NCBI GenBank assembly: GCA_004000515.1
Contig: CP034537.1
Span: 6,531,501-6,595,500, forward strand
Length of the DNA: 64,000 nt
Direction: 5' to 3'
Source: Pseudomonas poae
GTDB lineage: Bacteria; Pseudomonadota; Gammaproteobacteria; Pseudomonadales; Pseudomonadaceae
Below are positions 41,233 through 49,825 of this stretch, piece by piece (within the stretch, counting starts at the first letter, position 1; each line of letters begins with the position of its first letter). A program made the translations under genes and the position numbers. The notes beneath the pieces were generated by a model. The model had not been told where the DNA came from and did no database searches. It saw only the letters and a program-made list of their open reading frames with translations.

Positions 41233-42180
41233 GTGCTTACATTAATTACTGGCGCGGGCGGTTTCGTGGGTAGTGCGCTCATTGAGCACTTACTCCGCGA
41301 TGCTGGTCCAGATGACCGGATCCTGGCATCGGACCTCGCGTTCCACCAAGGTCCGGTGGACCCCCGGGTGCAGCACGTGGTCGGCGGCTTGACCGAGCGA
41401 AAGGTACTGGAACAGCTACTGAGTCATCCCGCCGATACAGTCTTTCATTTGGCAACCGTAGCTGGCCGTCAATCGGTCGATGACTTTGTACTCGGAAAAG
41501 CCACCAACCTGGATGCCACCATAGAGTTACTGGAGGGCATTCGACGACAAGGCCACTGCCCTAGGTTTGTCTTTGCCAGCTCAGCGGCAGTCTTCTCCAG
41601 TCCTTGGCCGGTGGAGATCAACGATGCAACGTTGCCCAATCCAGGCATCAGCTATGCCACGCATAAATTGGTCTGTGAGCATCTCATCAATGACTACAGC
41701 CGCGCAGGGTTTCTTGACGGGCTGGCACTCCGGCTTCCCGGCATTATCGCCCGCGCTGCGGGCTCACAAACCATGTTGTCGGCGTTTCTCAGCGATGTGT
41801 TCTATGCCGCTCGCGCCCATCAGCCATTTATCTTGCCGATGGCTGCTGATGCGGGGACCTGGGTAATGTCGGTGAAGGCTTGTGTCGAAAACCTAGCCCA
41901 TGCTGCACGCTTCACAGGTGAGCTACCAACCAGGCGCAACTGGACCCTACCCGCGCTGTTTGTCCAGATGCAGGCTTTGATTGACGCCTTGGCGGAGTTC
42001 TATGGCGAGCATGTACATCGCTTGATTACCTGTGAAGGTAATAGCGCCGTTGAAGCTATCTTCAGGCAACCACCGTTGACTGCTGAGGGAGCGCGACAGC
42101 TGGGCTTCATCGGCGATGACTCAGTACAAATGCTGATTCAGAACGTTATCTCCGCAAACCCCGCACTCACCCTCGGTTAG
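41233..42180 (+). CDS. NAD-dependent epimerase/dehydratase, DenD-like
   Basis: A 315-residue extended SDR. The N-terminal Rossmann loop is TGAGGFVGSALIEHLL, the catalytic Ser lies in FASSAAVFSSP, and the Tyr-Lys pair is in ISYATHKLVCEH. The general pattern and the C-terminal region resemble D-erythronate dehydrogenase (DenD), an enzyme that oxidises C4 sugar acids. It starts at a GTG five bases after AGGAGGG. It is the last gene of the operon, followed by a terminator. Its substrate in this pathway is unknown. Confidence 0.8.
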   Translation: MLTLITGAGGFVGSALIEHLLRDAGPDDRILASDLAFHQGPVDPRVQHVVGGLTERKVLEQLLSHPADTVFHLATVAGRQSVDDFVLGKATNLDATIELLEGIRRQGHCPRFVFASSAAVFSSPWPVEINDATLPNPGISYATHKLVCEHLINDYSRAGFLDGLALRLPGIIARAAGSQTMLSAFLSDVFYAARAHQPFILPMAADAGTWVMSVKACVENLAHAARFTGELPTRRNWTLPALFVQMQALIDALAEFYGEHVHRLITCEGNSAVEAIFRQPPLTAEGARQLGFIGDDSVQMLIQNVISANPALTLG

Positions 42181-42192
42181 GTATTTGGAGAA

Positions 42193-42227
42193 CTTGCTGC
42201 CTCGTCGGGAGCGCAGCAAGCTTTTTT
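42193..42227 (+). terminator. Rho-independent terminator
   Basis: CTTGCTGC pairs with GCAGCAAG and is followed by CTTTTTT, 12 bases after the DenD-like gene. It ends the P450-side catabolic operon. Confidence 0.82.
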
Positions 42228-42368
42228 CTTCTCGGCGTAAATGGCGGTGTCGAGGCCACTCGGGCACTGCTGCGCAACTCCAGCCATTCCCCCCATCAAT
42301 TGCTTAGTAGCAGGCACTTGATCTGTTACGTGCCTACCTTCACCGACGCAGCATCCCCACTGGCCGCC

Positions 42369-42384
42369 ACTATCTGCTGATAGG
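42369..42384. promoter_or_regulatory. Regulon-type inverted repeat (site 5)
   Basis: ACTATC-TGCT-GATAGG, ending 96 bases before the hydrolase gene at 42481. Five of six left bases and all right bases match the perfect copy. Confidence 0.65.
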
Positions 42385-42480
42385 TGACCTGATCCTCATT
42401 ACTCAAAAGAATGCATCTGACCGATGGGTAATCCCCCTACCACCAAGGATGCAGTTTTTGACCATTAATGGAGGCACCCA

Positions 42481-43297
42481 ATGACGCAACTCTTCAACGG
42501 CGACCGCCGCGTCGATCTGACGGGCTTTAGCAAGACCGAACTCTCTATCAACGGCATCCTCACGGTTGTCTATCGTGCAGGCCAAGGCCAGCCCCTGCTA
42601 TTCATGCATGGGGCAGCCACCTGGCATGGCTTCGACTTCGCTCGGGGCTGGACCTCTCAGTTCGAGGTGATCATTCCATACCATCCAGGTTTCGGCCCCT
42701 CGCAGGGTAGCGCCGAGTTCACGACCGTTGACCACTACGTGTCCCACTACGCGGAGTTGGCAGAGGCATTGGGACTCTCACGCTTTCACTTGGTTGGTTT
42801 TTTCTCTCGGCGGTTGGATGGCTGCCCACTTCGCGGCCAAGCATGCAAACCGGGTCGATCGGCTGGTTCTGGTCGCGCCTGCTGGGCTGGAAGTACTCGA
42901 TCATCCTCAGCCTGATCTCAGCACTATTGCTCCCGAAGAGATCCTCGGCTACCTGGTCCACGACTTGCGCACACTCCAACCTTATCTGCCCAACGGCGAA
43001 GATGCCGAGTTCGCCGCAATGAGGGAAAAGGAAGGCACGACAGTCGCTGGCCTTTTGCGCAATGGGACCCTCAACCATCCCGACATGCCGCAGGTACTGC
43101 AAAAGATCAGCAGCCCTACCCTGTTGATTTGGGGAATTAAGGACCGTCTGGTCCCGCCAGATCAAGGGGCCGCCTGGCAGCAATTAATAGCGGGCGCAAG
43201 CCTCAAAATCTTTCCCGGCGCCGGTCATCTTGCACTGGATGAGTCTCCTGCCGCCTGCAATGAAGTCGCCGCATTCCTGAGTGAGGGGACGGCCTAA
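42481..43297 (+). pseudogene. Alpha/beta hydrolase, frameshift near 42800
   Basis: A ~271-residue alpha/beta-fold hydrolase similar in outline to meta-cleavage product hydrolases. The oxyanion region is LLFMHGAATWHGFD, the nucleophile elbow VGFSLGGW (interrupted by one extra T in a TTTTTT run near 42800), the acid in LLIWGIKDRLVPP and the His in FPGAGHLALDE. The catalytic triad is therefore complete once the run is corrected. It is the first gene of the second catabolic operon, just upstream of maleylacetate reductase. Confidence 0.82.
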
Positions 43298-43337
43298 CAG
43301 CGGGACAGCGAAGCTACGTTCAGTCACGGGCTGCAAA

Positions 43338-43353
43338 ACTATCTTTTGACAGG
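43338..43353. promoter_or_regulatory. Regulon-type inverted repeat (site 6)
   Basis: ACTATC-TTTT-GACAGG, one mismatch per half, ending 69 bases before the maleylacetate reductase gene. Confidence 0.58.
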
Positions 43354-43422
43354 ATGTTCAGCGGTCGGCGGTGCGAGAAGCTCTAGCAACAAGAACAGAG
43401 AACGCCTCACCGGAGAAGCGGC

Positions 43423-44478
43423 ATGCAAACATTTGTCTACAACGCCCTGCCCTCAAGGGTCATTTTCGGCCAAGGCACGTTAGCCCAGCTGGCGGATGAA
43501 GTTAGAGCCCTGGGATGTTCCCGCGCCTTGGTGCTGACCACTGAACCGCAGAAAGATTTGGGACAACGGCTGTGCCATCTGCTTGGCGATTTGGCGGTCG
43601 GTGCTTTCAACAATGCCACCATGCACACCCCTGTCGACGTGACTGAAGAAGCCTTGCAGGTTGTTGTGCAAAGCAGTGCAGATTGCCTCGTAGCCATTGG
43701 TGGAGGCTCCACCATCGGTTTGAGTAAAGCGTTGGCATTGCGAACCGACCTGCCCCAAATTGCGATCCCCACTACCTACGCTGGCTCGGAAGCTACACCA
43801 ATCATCGGGCAAACCGAAGACGGATTGAAGACAACCCAGCGCACGCTGAAAGTGCTGCCGGAGGTCATCATCTACGACGTCGATTTGACATTGTCGCTGC
43901 CTGCCGACATGACCGTAACCAGTGGACTCAATGCCATTGCTCACGCGGTGGAAGCGCTCTACTCCAAAGATGCCAACCCGCTGATTTCAATGCTGGCACA
44001 GGAAGGCATTGCAGCGATCAGCCGAGCATTGCCCGCCATCCACCGCGATCCGAACGACATTGACGCGCGCGCCGATGCGCTGTTTGGCGCGTGGACGTGT
44101 GGCACGTGTCTGGGAGCGGTAGGGATGTCCATTCACCACAAGCTCTGCCATACCCTGGGAGGTAGCTTCAACCTTCCACACGCGCCCACTCACGCTGTAA
44201 TTCTGCCCCATGCAGTTGCCTACAACAGAGCCGCAGCTCCCGAGGCGATGGCACTGATCGCTCGCGCGCTTGGGACACAAGATGCGGCTCGTGGCTTGTT
44301 CGATCTCGCCAAACAGTCCGGGGCTCCTATGACCTTGGCGGAACTGGGAATGACGGCCGCGGACATCGATCGAGCGACGGAGTTGGCGTGCGCATCACCC
44401 TATTGGAGCCCACGACCGATTGAAGCAGAGGGTATCCAGGAATTGCTGACCAACGCGCTAGTTGGCAACCGTCCGTAA
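43423..44478 (+). CDS. Maleylacetate reductase
   Basis: A 351-residue member of the iron-type alcohol dehydrogenase family, matching the maleylacetate reductase subgroup (TfdF/MacA). Visible segments are VAIGGGSTIGLSKALAL, PTTYAGSEATPIIGQTEDG, SGLNAIAHAVEALYS and HKLCHTLGGSFNLPHAPTHA with the metal-binding histidines. It reduces maleylacetate to 3-oxoadipate with NAD(P)H, the last step before central metabolism in hydroquinone and hydroxyquinol pathways. It lies directly upstream of the ring-cleavage dioxygenase, which supports this function strongly. The gene is intact. Confidence 0.9.
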   Translation: MQTFVYNALPSRVIFGQGTLAQLADEVRALGCSRALVLTTEPQKDLGQRLCHLLGDLAVGAFNNATMHTPVDVTEEALQVVVQSSADCLVAIGGGSTIGLSKALALRTDLPQIAIPTTYAGSEATPIIGQTEDGLKTTQRTLKVLPEVIIYDVDLTLSLPADMTVTSGLNAIAHAVEALYSKDANPLISMLAQEGIAAISRALPAIHRDPNDIDARADALFGAWTCGTCLGAVGMSIHHKLCHTLGGSFNLPHAPTHAVILPHAVAYNRAAAPEAMALIARALGTQDAARGLFDLAKQSGAPMTLAELGMTAADIDRATELACASPYWSPRPIEAEGIQELLTNALVGNRP

Positions 44479-44538
44479 TCCGCCAACCAGAATTTCACTG
44501 ACCTCAGCAACCTTAACAACCATAAAAAAGAGGCCGTC

Positions 44539-45495
44539 ATGGAACTCAACCCGCACATTCAACGCCACCACCACATCACCCTCAACGTCGGCGGTGCTCA
44601 GGAAGATTATGACTTCCACACCAAAGTCTTGGGACTGAAAAGTGTGAAGAAGACCGGCCTGTACGATGGTGTCGAGCCGATCTATCACCTCTACTACGGC
44701 AACGATATGGGTGAGGAAAGCACGTTGGTGACGTGCTTCCCGATGCGCCAATCCGGGCGCAAAGCCAAGCGTGGTTCAGGGCAGGTCAAAACCCTAGCAT
44801 TGTCTGTGCCCGTGTCGTCTTTGGGCTTTTGGGCTACGCATCTCACCAACCATGGGTTCAAACCTCAACTGCTTGAGCGGTTTGGCGAACAGCTGCTGCA
44901 CTTCGCGCACCCTTGCGGCATCGAATACGAGCTGGTGGGAATCGCCGATGATGATCGCAAACCCTACTCCAATGGGGTCATCCCAGAAGGGTTCGGCATT
45001 CGCGGCACTCACGGCATCACGGTTTCCGTGCGCGATATGGAAAATTCTGCGGAGTTCATGCACTACGGTTGGAGTGGAAAGCTGGCAGATACCGATGGCG
45101 CCTTCACTCGCTACCATGTTGGTAAAGGTGGCAGCGGCACCATCATCGATTTCCAACACGAACCTCAGCTTGAGCAAGGCACCTGGGCATACGGAGAGGG
45201 CACGGTCCACCATTGCGCTTTCGAAGTCAGCGACCTCAGCGTTCAAAAGAACGTGAAGTACCATCTGGAAGGAATGGGCTACACCGACGTATCGGACCGC
45301 AAAGACCGTGGTTACTTTGATTCAATTTACGTGCGCACCCCTGGTGGTGCGCTATTTGAGGCCACCGTTTCCAAGCCACAAGGCTTCCTGGTAGACGAAC
45401 CCTACGAATCACTCGGTCAGACCATCCAGATTCCTCCTCAGTTGGGTGACAAGGCAGAGGAAATTTCGGCATACCTAGAACCGCTGAAGTACTGA
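44539..45495 (+). CDS. Extradiol ring-cleavage dioxygenase, PcpA/LinE-like hydroquinone 1,2-dioxygenase
   Basis: A 318-residue vicinal-oxygen-chelate enzyme. The iron ligands fall in the right places: His12 (RHHHITLNV), His225 (GTVHHCAFEV) and Glu274 (GGALFEATVS). The C-terminal VSDRKDRGYFDSIYVRTPGG closely follows the PcpA/LinE pattern as I recall it. These enzymes open para-dihydroxylated rings between a hydroxylated and a neighbouring carbon, giving maleylacetate-level products. The reductase that uses such a product lies upstream. The natural substrate is probably a hydroquinone or a methoxy- or alkyl-substituted one. The gene is intact. Confidence 0.88.
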   Translation: MELNPHIQRHHHITLNVGGAQEDYDFHTKVLGLKSVKKTGLYDGVEPIYHLYYGNDMGEESTLVTCFPMRQSGRKAKRGSGQVKTLALSVPVSSLGFWATHLTNHGFKPQLLERFGEQLLHFAHPCGIEYELVGIADDDRKPYSNGVIPEGFGIRGTHGITVSVRDMENSAEFMHYGWSGKLADTDGAFTRYHVGKGGSGTIIDFQHEPQLEQGTWAYGEGTVHHCAFEVSDLSVQKNVKYHLEGMGYTDVSDRKDRGYFDSIYVRTPGGALFEATVSKPQGFLVDEPYESLGQTIQIPPQLGDKAEEISAYLEPLKY

Positions 45496-46167
45496 GTGGC
45501 CAATATGAACAGCAACTGCCACCTCGACTTGCCATCGATCCCCTTCGGCGCACCAGTCAAGCCCAATAGCGCTGTGACCATTCTGTTGCATGGCCGCACT
45601 CAATCGCCGACTGACATGTTTGCGATTGCTGAGCGGATCAACCTGCCTGAAATGGCCTACATCGCTCTGCAAGCGCATGAAAAATCCTGGTACCCCGGTA
45701 AGTTCATGGACCAGGAAGAGATCAACGCGACGTCTCTGGGCGAAGCTATTCAACGTCTCGACCAGGAAGTAGAGAGATTGATCGCGTTAGGCGTCGACCG
45801 GCGCAACATCGCGTTCCTCGGGTTCTCCCAAGGTGCCTGCCTGGCCTGCGAATACCTCTACCGCCGTCCTGCTCGCTGGGGCGGATTAATCGCCTACACA
45901 GGGGGGCTGATCGGCCCCTCTGAAATCGATTGGACCACCACAGAGCGCTTGCAGGGTACACCAGTGTTATTGGCCAACAGTGATGCCGATGATTGGGTTC
46001 CGTTGTCCAGGACTCTGCAAACAGCCTTTGTCTTCGGAACCATGCAGGCCGACCTGACCCTACGCGCATTTCCGGGGATGGCTCACCTGGTCAATGACGA
46101 AGAAATCTTACTGGGCCGCGGAATGTTATCCACGTTGATGAACAGTCCATCCGCCCCCCAACCGTGA
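45496..46167 (+). CDS. Alpha/beta hydrolase of the phospholipase/carboxylesterase (PF02230) type
   Basis: A 223-residue esterase-like protein. The segment VTILLHGRTQSPTDM gives the oxyanion loop, and the nucleophile elbow is LGFSQGACLACEYLYR. An acidic residue in ANSDADDWVP and a His in FPGMAHLVNDEE complete the triad. The GTG start directly follows the dioxygenase stop (TGAGTG), so the two are coupled. It could open a lactone or ester product of ring cleavage. The gene is intact. Confidence 0.82.
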   Translation: MANMNSNCHLDLPSIPFGAPVKPNSAVTILLHGRTQSPTDMFAIAERINLPEMAYIALQAHEKSWYPGKFMDQEEINATSLGEAIQRLDQEVERLIALGVDRRNIAFLGFSQGACLACEYLYRRPARWGGLIAYTGGLIGPSEIDWTTTERLQGTPVLLANSDADDWVPLSRTLQTAFVFGTMQADLTLRAFPGMAHLVNDEEILLGRGMLSTLMNSPSAPQP

Positions 46168-46242
46168 CCAATCCTTGTCGGCACGGTTAATTGGGTGCCA
46201 AGGGTTGGGTTCTGTTTTCTGGTTCCTCAAGGAGCAAATGCT

Positions 46243-47155
46243 GTGTCACAAACGACTATTGGTTTTGTAGGCTTGGGCACCATGGGCGAGCCCATGGCCA
46301 CCCGTCTACTGGCGTCAGGCCAACACCTGCGTGTGTTTGATCTCAACACTGCCGCGGTCGAGCGCCTGGTCGCACTCGGTGCTTCTGCTTGCACCAGCGC
46401 GCTGGATGTCAGCAACAAAGCGGAAGTTGTGTTTGCCAGCCTACCTACGCCAAATGTGGTGGAAAAGGTTGCGCTCGGCCAAGACGGAATCATTCATGGC
46501 GAGAAGGTTAAAGTCTTCGTAGACCTGTCGACCACTGGCCCGCGGATGGCCAAGCACGTCAGTGAAAGCTTGGCGGCGGCTGGCATCATTGCCATTGACT
46601 CGCCCGTCAGCGGTGGTGCCGCCGGCGCTGCCAAAGGCACGTTAGCCTTGATGGTCGCTGGCCCCATTCAAGCTGTACAGCTGGTCCAACCCATGCTGCA
46701 AACGCTGGGCAAAGTCATCTCATGTGGTGAACTCGCTGGTCTGGGCCAGACGATGAAGCTGGTCAACAACCTCGTTTCCGTTACGGCCTTGGCTGTTTCC
46801 AGCGAGGCCTTGGTTATGGGGGGTAAAAGCAGGTCTCGATCCCCAGGTCATGCTTGAAGTGTTCAACGCCGGCAGCGGTCGCAACAGCGCAACTGTCGAC
46901 AAGCTGCCACGCGCAGTACTCCCTCGCACCTTCGACTTCGGTTTCACCACCGCCTTGTCGCTCAAGGACACACGCTTGTGCCTCGATGAGGCCGAGGCGA
47001 TGGGCGTTCCAATGCCTGTCGGCAGTGCCGTCCGCCAGGTATTGAATATGACCAACGCTACGTTTGGCCCAGATTCCGACTTCACCCGTATCACCTGCCT
47101 GATCGAACAATGGGCAGGTATCGAAGTACCAACCAGGAAGAACGTAAATGACTGA
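46243..47155 (+). pseudogene. 3-hydroxyisobutyrate dehydrogenase-like beta-hydroxyacid dehydrogenase, frameshift near 46820
   Basis: A ~303-residue NAD(P)-dependent dehydrogenase. The N-terminal GLGTMGEPMATRLL is the cofactor motif; the substrate motif is DSPVSGGAAGAAKGTLALM, and the catalytic Lys lies in GQTMKLVNN. One G too many in a GGGGGG run near 46820 shifts the frame; without it the reading is GVKAGLDPQVMLEVFNAGSG. The start is GTG 46243 after AAGGAG. Members act on glycerate, tartronate, threonate or isobutyrate-type acids; here the substrate is unknown. Its end overlaps the CMD gene by eight bases. Confidence 0.83.
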
Positions 47156-47543
47156 TCAGCAACTGTTTGAAAAGGGCTTCAACAATCGCAAAGCAGTGTT
47201 GGGCAGTGCTCACGTAGAAAAGTCTTGGGCTGCCGCCGATGACTTCAACAAGCCGATGCAAGCCCTGGTCACCGAGTATTGCTGGGGAGAAGTCTGGGGT
47301 GATGAGACGTTGCCGTTCAAGACCCGCAGCATCATCAACCTGGCAATGTTGACTGCGCTCAACCAGTCCCACGAACTGGGCGTGCATGTCAAAGGAGCCC
47401 TCACCAATGGCGTCAGCCGCGAGGAGATTCGCGCCGTATTGATGCAAACCGCGATCTACTGTGGTGTGCCGGCAGCGCTTGCAGCCTTCCGAGTTGCAAG
47501 CGACGCCATCGCTGCCTACGACGCCGCAGCGGCCAAAGACTGA
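47148..47543 (+). CDS. Carboxymuconolactone decarboxylase family protein
   Basis: A 131-residue all-helical protein of the CMD family. The characteristic central part is KTRSIINLAMLTALNQSHEL followed by GALTNGVSREEIRAVLMQ. Length and pattern are those of PcaC-like 4-carboxymuconolactone decarboxylases rather than AhpD, since no CxxC is present. In this cluster it may decarboxylate a lactone acid formed after ring cleavage, or be a paralogue with another function. The gene is intact and overlaps the preceding one. Confidence 0.85.
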   Translation: MTDQQLFEKGFNNRKAVLGSAHVEKSWAAADDFNKPMQALVTEYCWGEVWGDETLPFKTRSIINLAMLTALNQSHELGVHVKGALTNGVSREEIRAVLMQTAIYCGVPAALAAFRVASDAIAAYDAAAAKD

Positions 47544-47616
47544 CGAATCACCAGTCAACTCCCATTGGCGTCACCTGCGGTTTGGTGACGCCTTGGAATG
47601 TTCAGGACACGAGCAA

Positions 47617-48420
47617 ATGAGCGCCCTTCCCTGCTACGAAGTCTTTGCCATCCGCTACGCCACAGTGGCGCGCAAGCGCCACGAAAACTTTATTTCGTCG
47701 ACGGACCCTCACGACGGCCCTATGCCGATGGATTATTTCGTGTGGTTGATTCGTGGGAATGGGAAGTGCGTGCTGGTCGATACTGGTTTCAATCAGCTGA
47801 CAGCGGATAAACGACAACGGCAGTTGCTGCGCTGTCCAATTGGGGCCCTTGAAGCGCTAAAGATCAAGGCCGAGCAATTGCAAGACGTCATTATTACCCA
47901 CATGCACTATGACCATGCGGGAAATATTGACCTACTTCCTTCGGCTCGATTCCATGTGCAGTCAGCCGAGATAAGTTTCGCAACAGGTCGATACATGCTC
48001 TATCCACCGCTGCGACATTCTTTCAATGTCGAAGACGTGGTGAATATCGTCAGAGGCGTATACCAGCAGCGGGTGGTCTTTCATGACGGTAACAGTGAAT
48101 TGTATCCGGGCATCGAACTGGTAAAGGTCGGTGGGCACACCGCCGGGCTGTAAGTAGTGCGCGTCCATACGGACCGCGGCTGGATCGTGCTGGCCTCCGA
48201 TGCAAGCCATTATTACGCCAACCTGGAACAGGACTCACCCTTCCCCATCGTGCTGAACGTCGGTGAGATGTTGGACGGTTACCGAACCCTGTTGAACCTT
48301 GTTCCTAGTCCTGACCATGTTATTCCAGGCCATGATCCGTTAGTTCGGCAACTTTATCCAATTTATGGCAGCGAAGACGCCGATATCGTTGCATTGCACC
48401 TGCCACCGTTAGTGACATGA
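47617..48420 (+). pseudogene. Metallo-beta-lactamase-fold hydrolase (AttM/lactonase-like) with an in-frame TAA
   Basis: A 267-codon frame for a dinuclear zinc hydrolase. The metal motif HMHYDH in IITHMHYDHAGNID is present, as are the later VGGHTAGL and IPGHDPLV histidines and VLASDASHYYAN. At 48151-48153 a TAA interrupts the frame after HTAGL, and the same frame continues correctly (VVRVHTDRGW). A CAA-to-TAA change is the simplest cause. Relatives include N-acyl-homoserine lactonases and other lactonases. In this operon a pathway lactone is a more natural substrate than a quorum signal; that is inference. Confidence 0.82.
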
Positions 48421-48470
48421 GTCATTAACTAAAGGCAACGCAAGTAGCTCACCACTTCCGAACGATCCTT

Positions 48471-48486
48471 CAGATTATCTGATAGG
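48471..48486. promoter_or_regulatory. Regulon-type inverted repeat (site 7), one half degenerate
   Basis: CAGATT-ATCT-GATAGG, ending 94 bases before the fdhA start. The right half is perfect and the left half is poor. Confidence 0.45.
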
Positions 48487-48580
48487 GCCGTTCAACGCTA
48501 AAAACTTAAACATTGTTTGATGTGCAGTCACATACGTTGAATCCAAGATTCGTCCACAACAACAATAGAGGAAACTAATC

Positions 48581-49780
48581 ATGTTAGAGAATCGTGGTGT
48601 AGTTTATCTGGGCGCCGGCAAGGTCGAAGTGCAGTCGATTGATTATCCGAAGATGCAGGACCCGCGCGGACGCAAGATTGAGCACGCAGTCATTTTGAAA
48701 GTGGTTACTACCAACATCTGCGGTTCAGACCAGCACATGGTCCGTGGGCGCACCACTGCTCAGGTGGGTCTGGTGCTCGGCCACGAGATTACCGGTGAGG
48801 TCATCGAAAAAGGCAGTGACGTCGAGAACCTGAAAATCGGCGACTTGGTATCGGTACCCTTCAACGTGGCCTGTGGCCGCTGCCGCTCCTGCAAGGAAAT
48901 GCACACTGGCGTTTGCCTGAGCGTCAATCCTGGTCGCCCTGGTGGTGCTTACGGCTATGTCGACATGGGTGATTGGACTGGAGGCCAGGCTGAGTACGTG
49001 ATGGTGCCCTACGCCGACTTCAACTTGCTCAAACTGCCAGATCGCGATCGCGCAATGGAAAAAATCCGCGACCTGACCTGCCTTTCAGACATCTTGCCTA
49101 CCGGCTATCACGGTGCGGTGACCGCAGGGGTTGGTCCAGGAAGCACTGTATATGTCGCAGGTGCTGGCCCGGTTGGCTTGGCCGCAGCGGCTTCCGCACG
49201 TCTGCTTGGTGCCGCAGTGGTTATTGTTGGCGACGTCAACCCCGTACGCCTGGCTCATGCCAAAGCACAAGGCTTCGAGATTGCTGATCTGTCCAAAGAC
49301 GTGCCCCTGCACGAACAGATTGCCGCCCTGCTGGGTGAACCTGAAGTGGATTGCGCCGTGGACGCCGTCGGCTTCGAAGCCCGTGGCCACGGACATTCCG
49401 GGGTAAAGGCAGAAGCACCAGCGACGGTACTGAACTCGCTGATGGGGGTAGTCCGTGTGGCCGGCAAGATCGGTATTCCAGGCCTGTACGTGACTGAAGA
49501 CCCGGGAGCCGTGGATGCGGCTGCGAAGATGGGTAGCCTAAGCATTCGCTTCGGTCTGGGCTGGGCAAAGTCCCACAGCTTCCACACAGGTCAGACTCCT
49601 GTCATGAAATACAACCGCCAGCTGATGCAAGCCATCATGTGGGACCGAATCAACATTGCCGAAGTGGTTGGCGTCCAAGTCATCAATCTGGACGAAGCGC
49701 CTCAAGGCTACGGAGAGTTCGATGCCGGGGTACCGAAGAAATTTGTCATCGACCCGCATCGTACTTTGAGTCGTTCTTGA
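48581..49780 (+). CDS. fdhA: Glutathione-independent formaldehyde dehydrogenase
   Basis: A 399-residue zinc-dependent NAD enzyme that matches the Pseudomonas putida FdhA almost word for word in my memory (no alignment run). Visible are ICGSDQHMVRGRTTAQVG and GHEITGEVIEKGSDVEN, the structural zinc Cys cluster CGRCRSCKEMHTGVC and the nucleotide-binding GAGPVGLAAAASA. It oxidises formaldehyde to formate without glutathione. Its place directly before vanA shows that the pathway releases formaldehyde from methoxyl groups. The gene is intact. Confidence 0.95.
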   Translation: MLENRGVVYLGAGKVEVQSIDYPKMQDPRGRKIEHAVILKVVTTNICGSDQHMVRGRTTAQVGLVLGHEITGEVIEKGSDVENLKIGDLVSVPFNVACGRCRSCKEMHTGVCLSVNPGRPGGAYGYVDMGDWTGGQAEYVMVPYADFNLLKLPDRDRAMEKIRDLTCLSDILPTGYHGAVTAGVGPGSTVYVAGAGPVGLAAAASARLLGAAVVIVGDVNPVRLAHAKAQGFEIADLSKDVPLHEQIAALLGEPEVDCAVDAVGFEARGHGHSGVKAEAPATVLNSLMGVVRVAGKIGIPGLYVTEDPGAVDAAAKMGSLSIRFGLGWAKSHSFHTGQTPVMKYNRQLMQAIMWDRINIAEVVGVQVINLDEAPQGYGEFDAGVPKKFVIDPHRTLSRS

Positions 49781-49825
49781 TCGCCCGCTCGTTCAAGAAC
49801 AACAACACTCGGCAGGAGAATCAAT

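Noticed and set aside
47617..48420. Quorum-quenching lactonase as the main role
   Set aside because: The fold fits, but no quorum genes are nearby, and the operon gives a better reason for a pathway lactonase.
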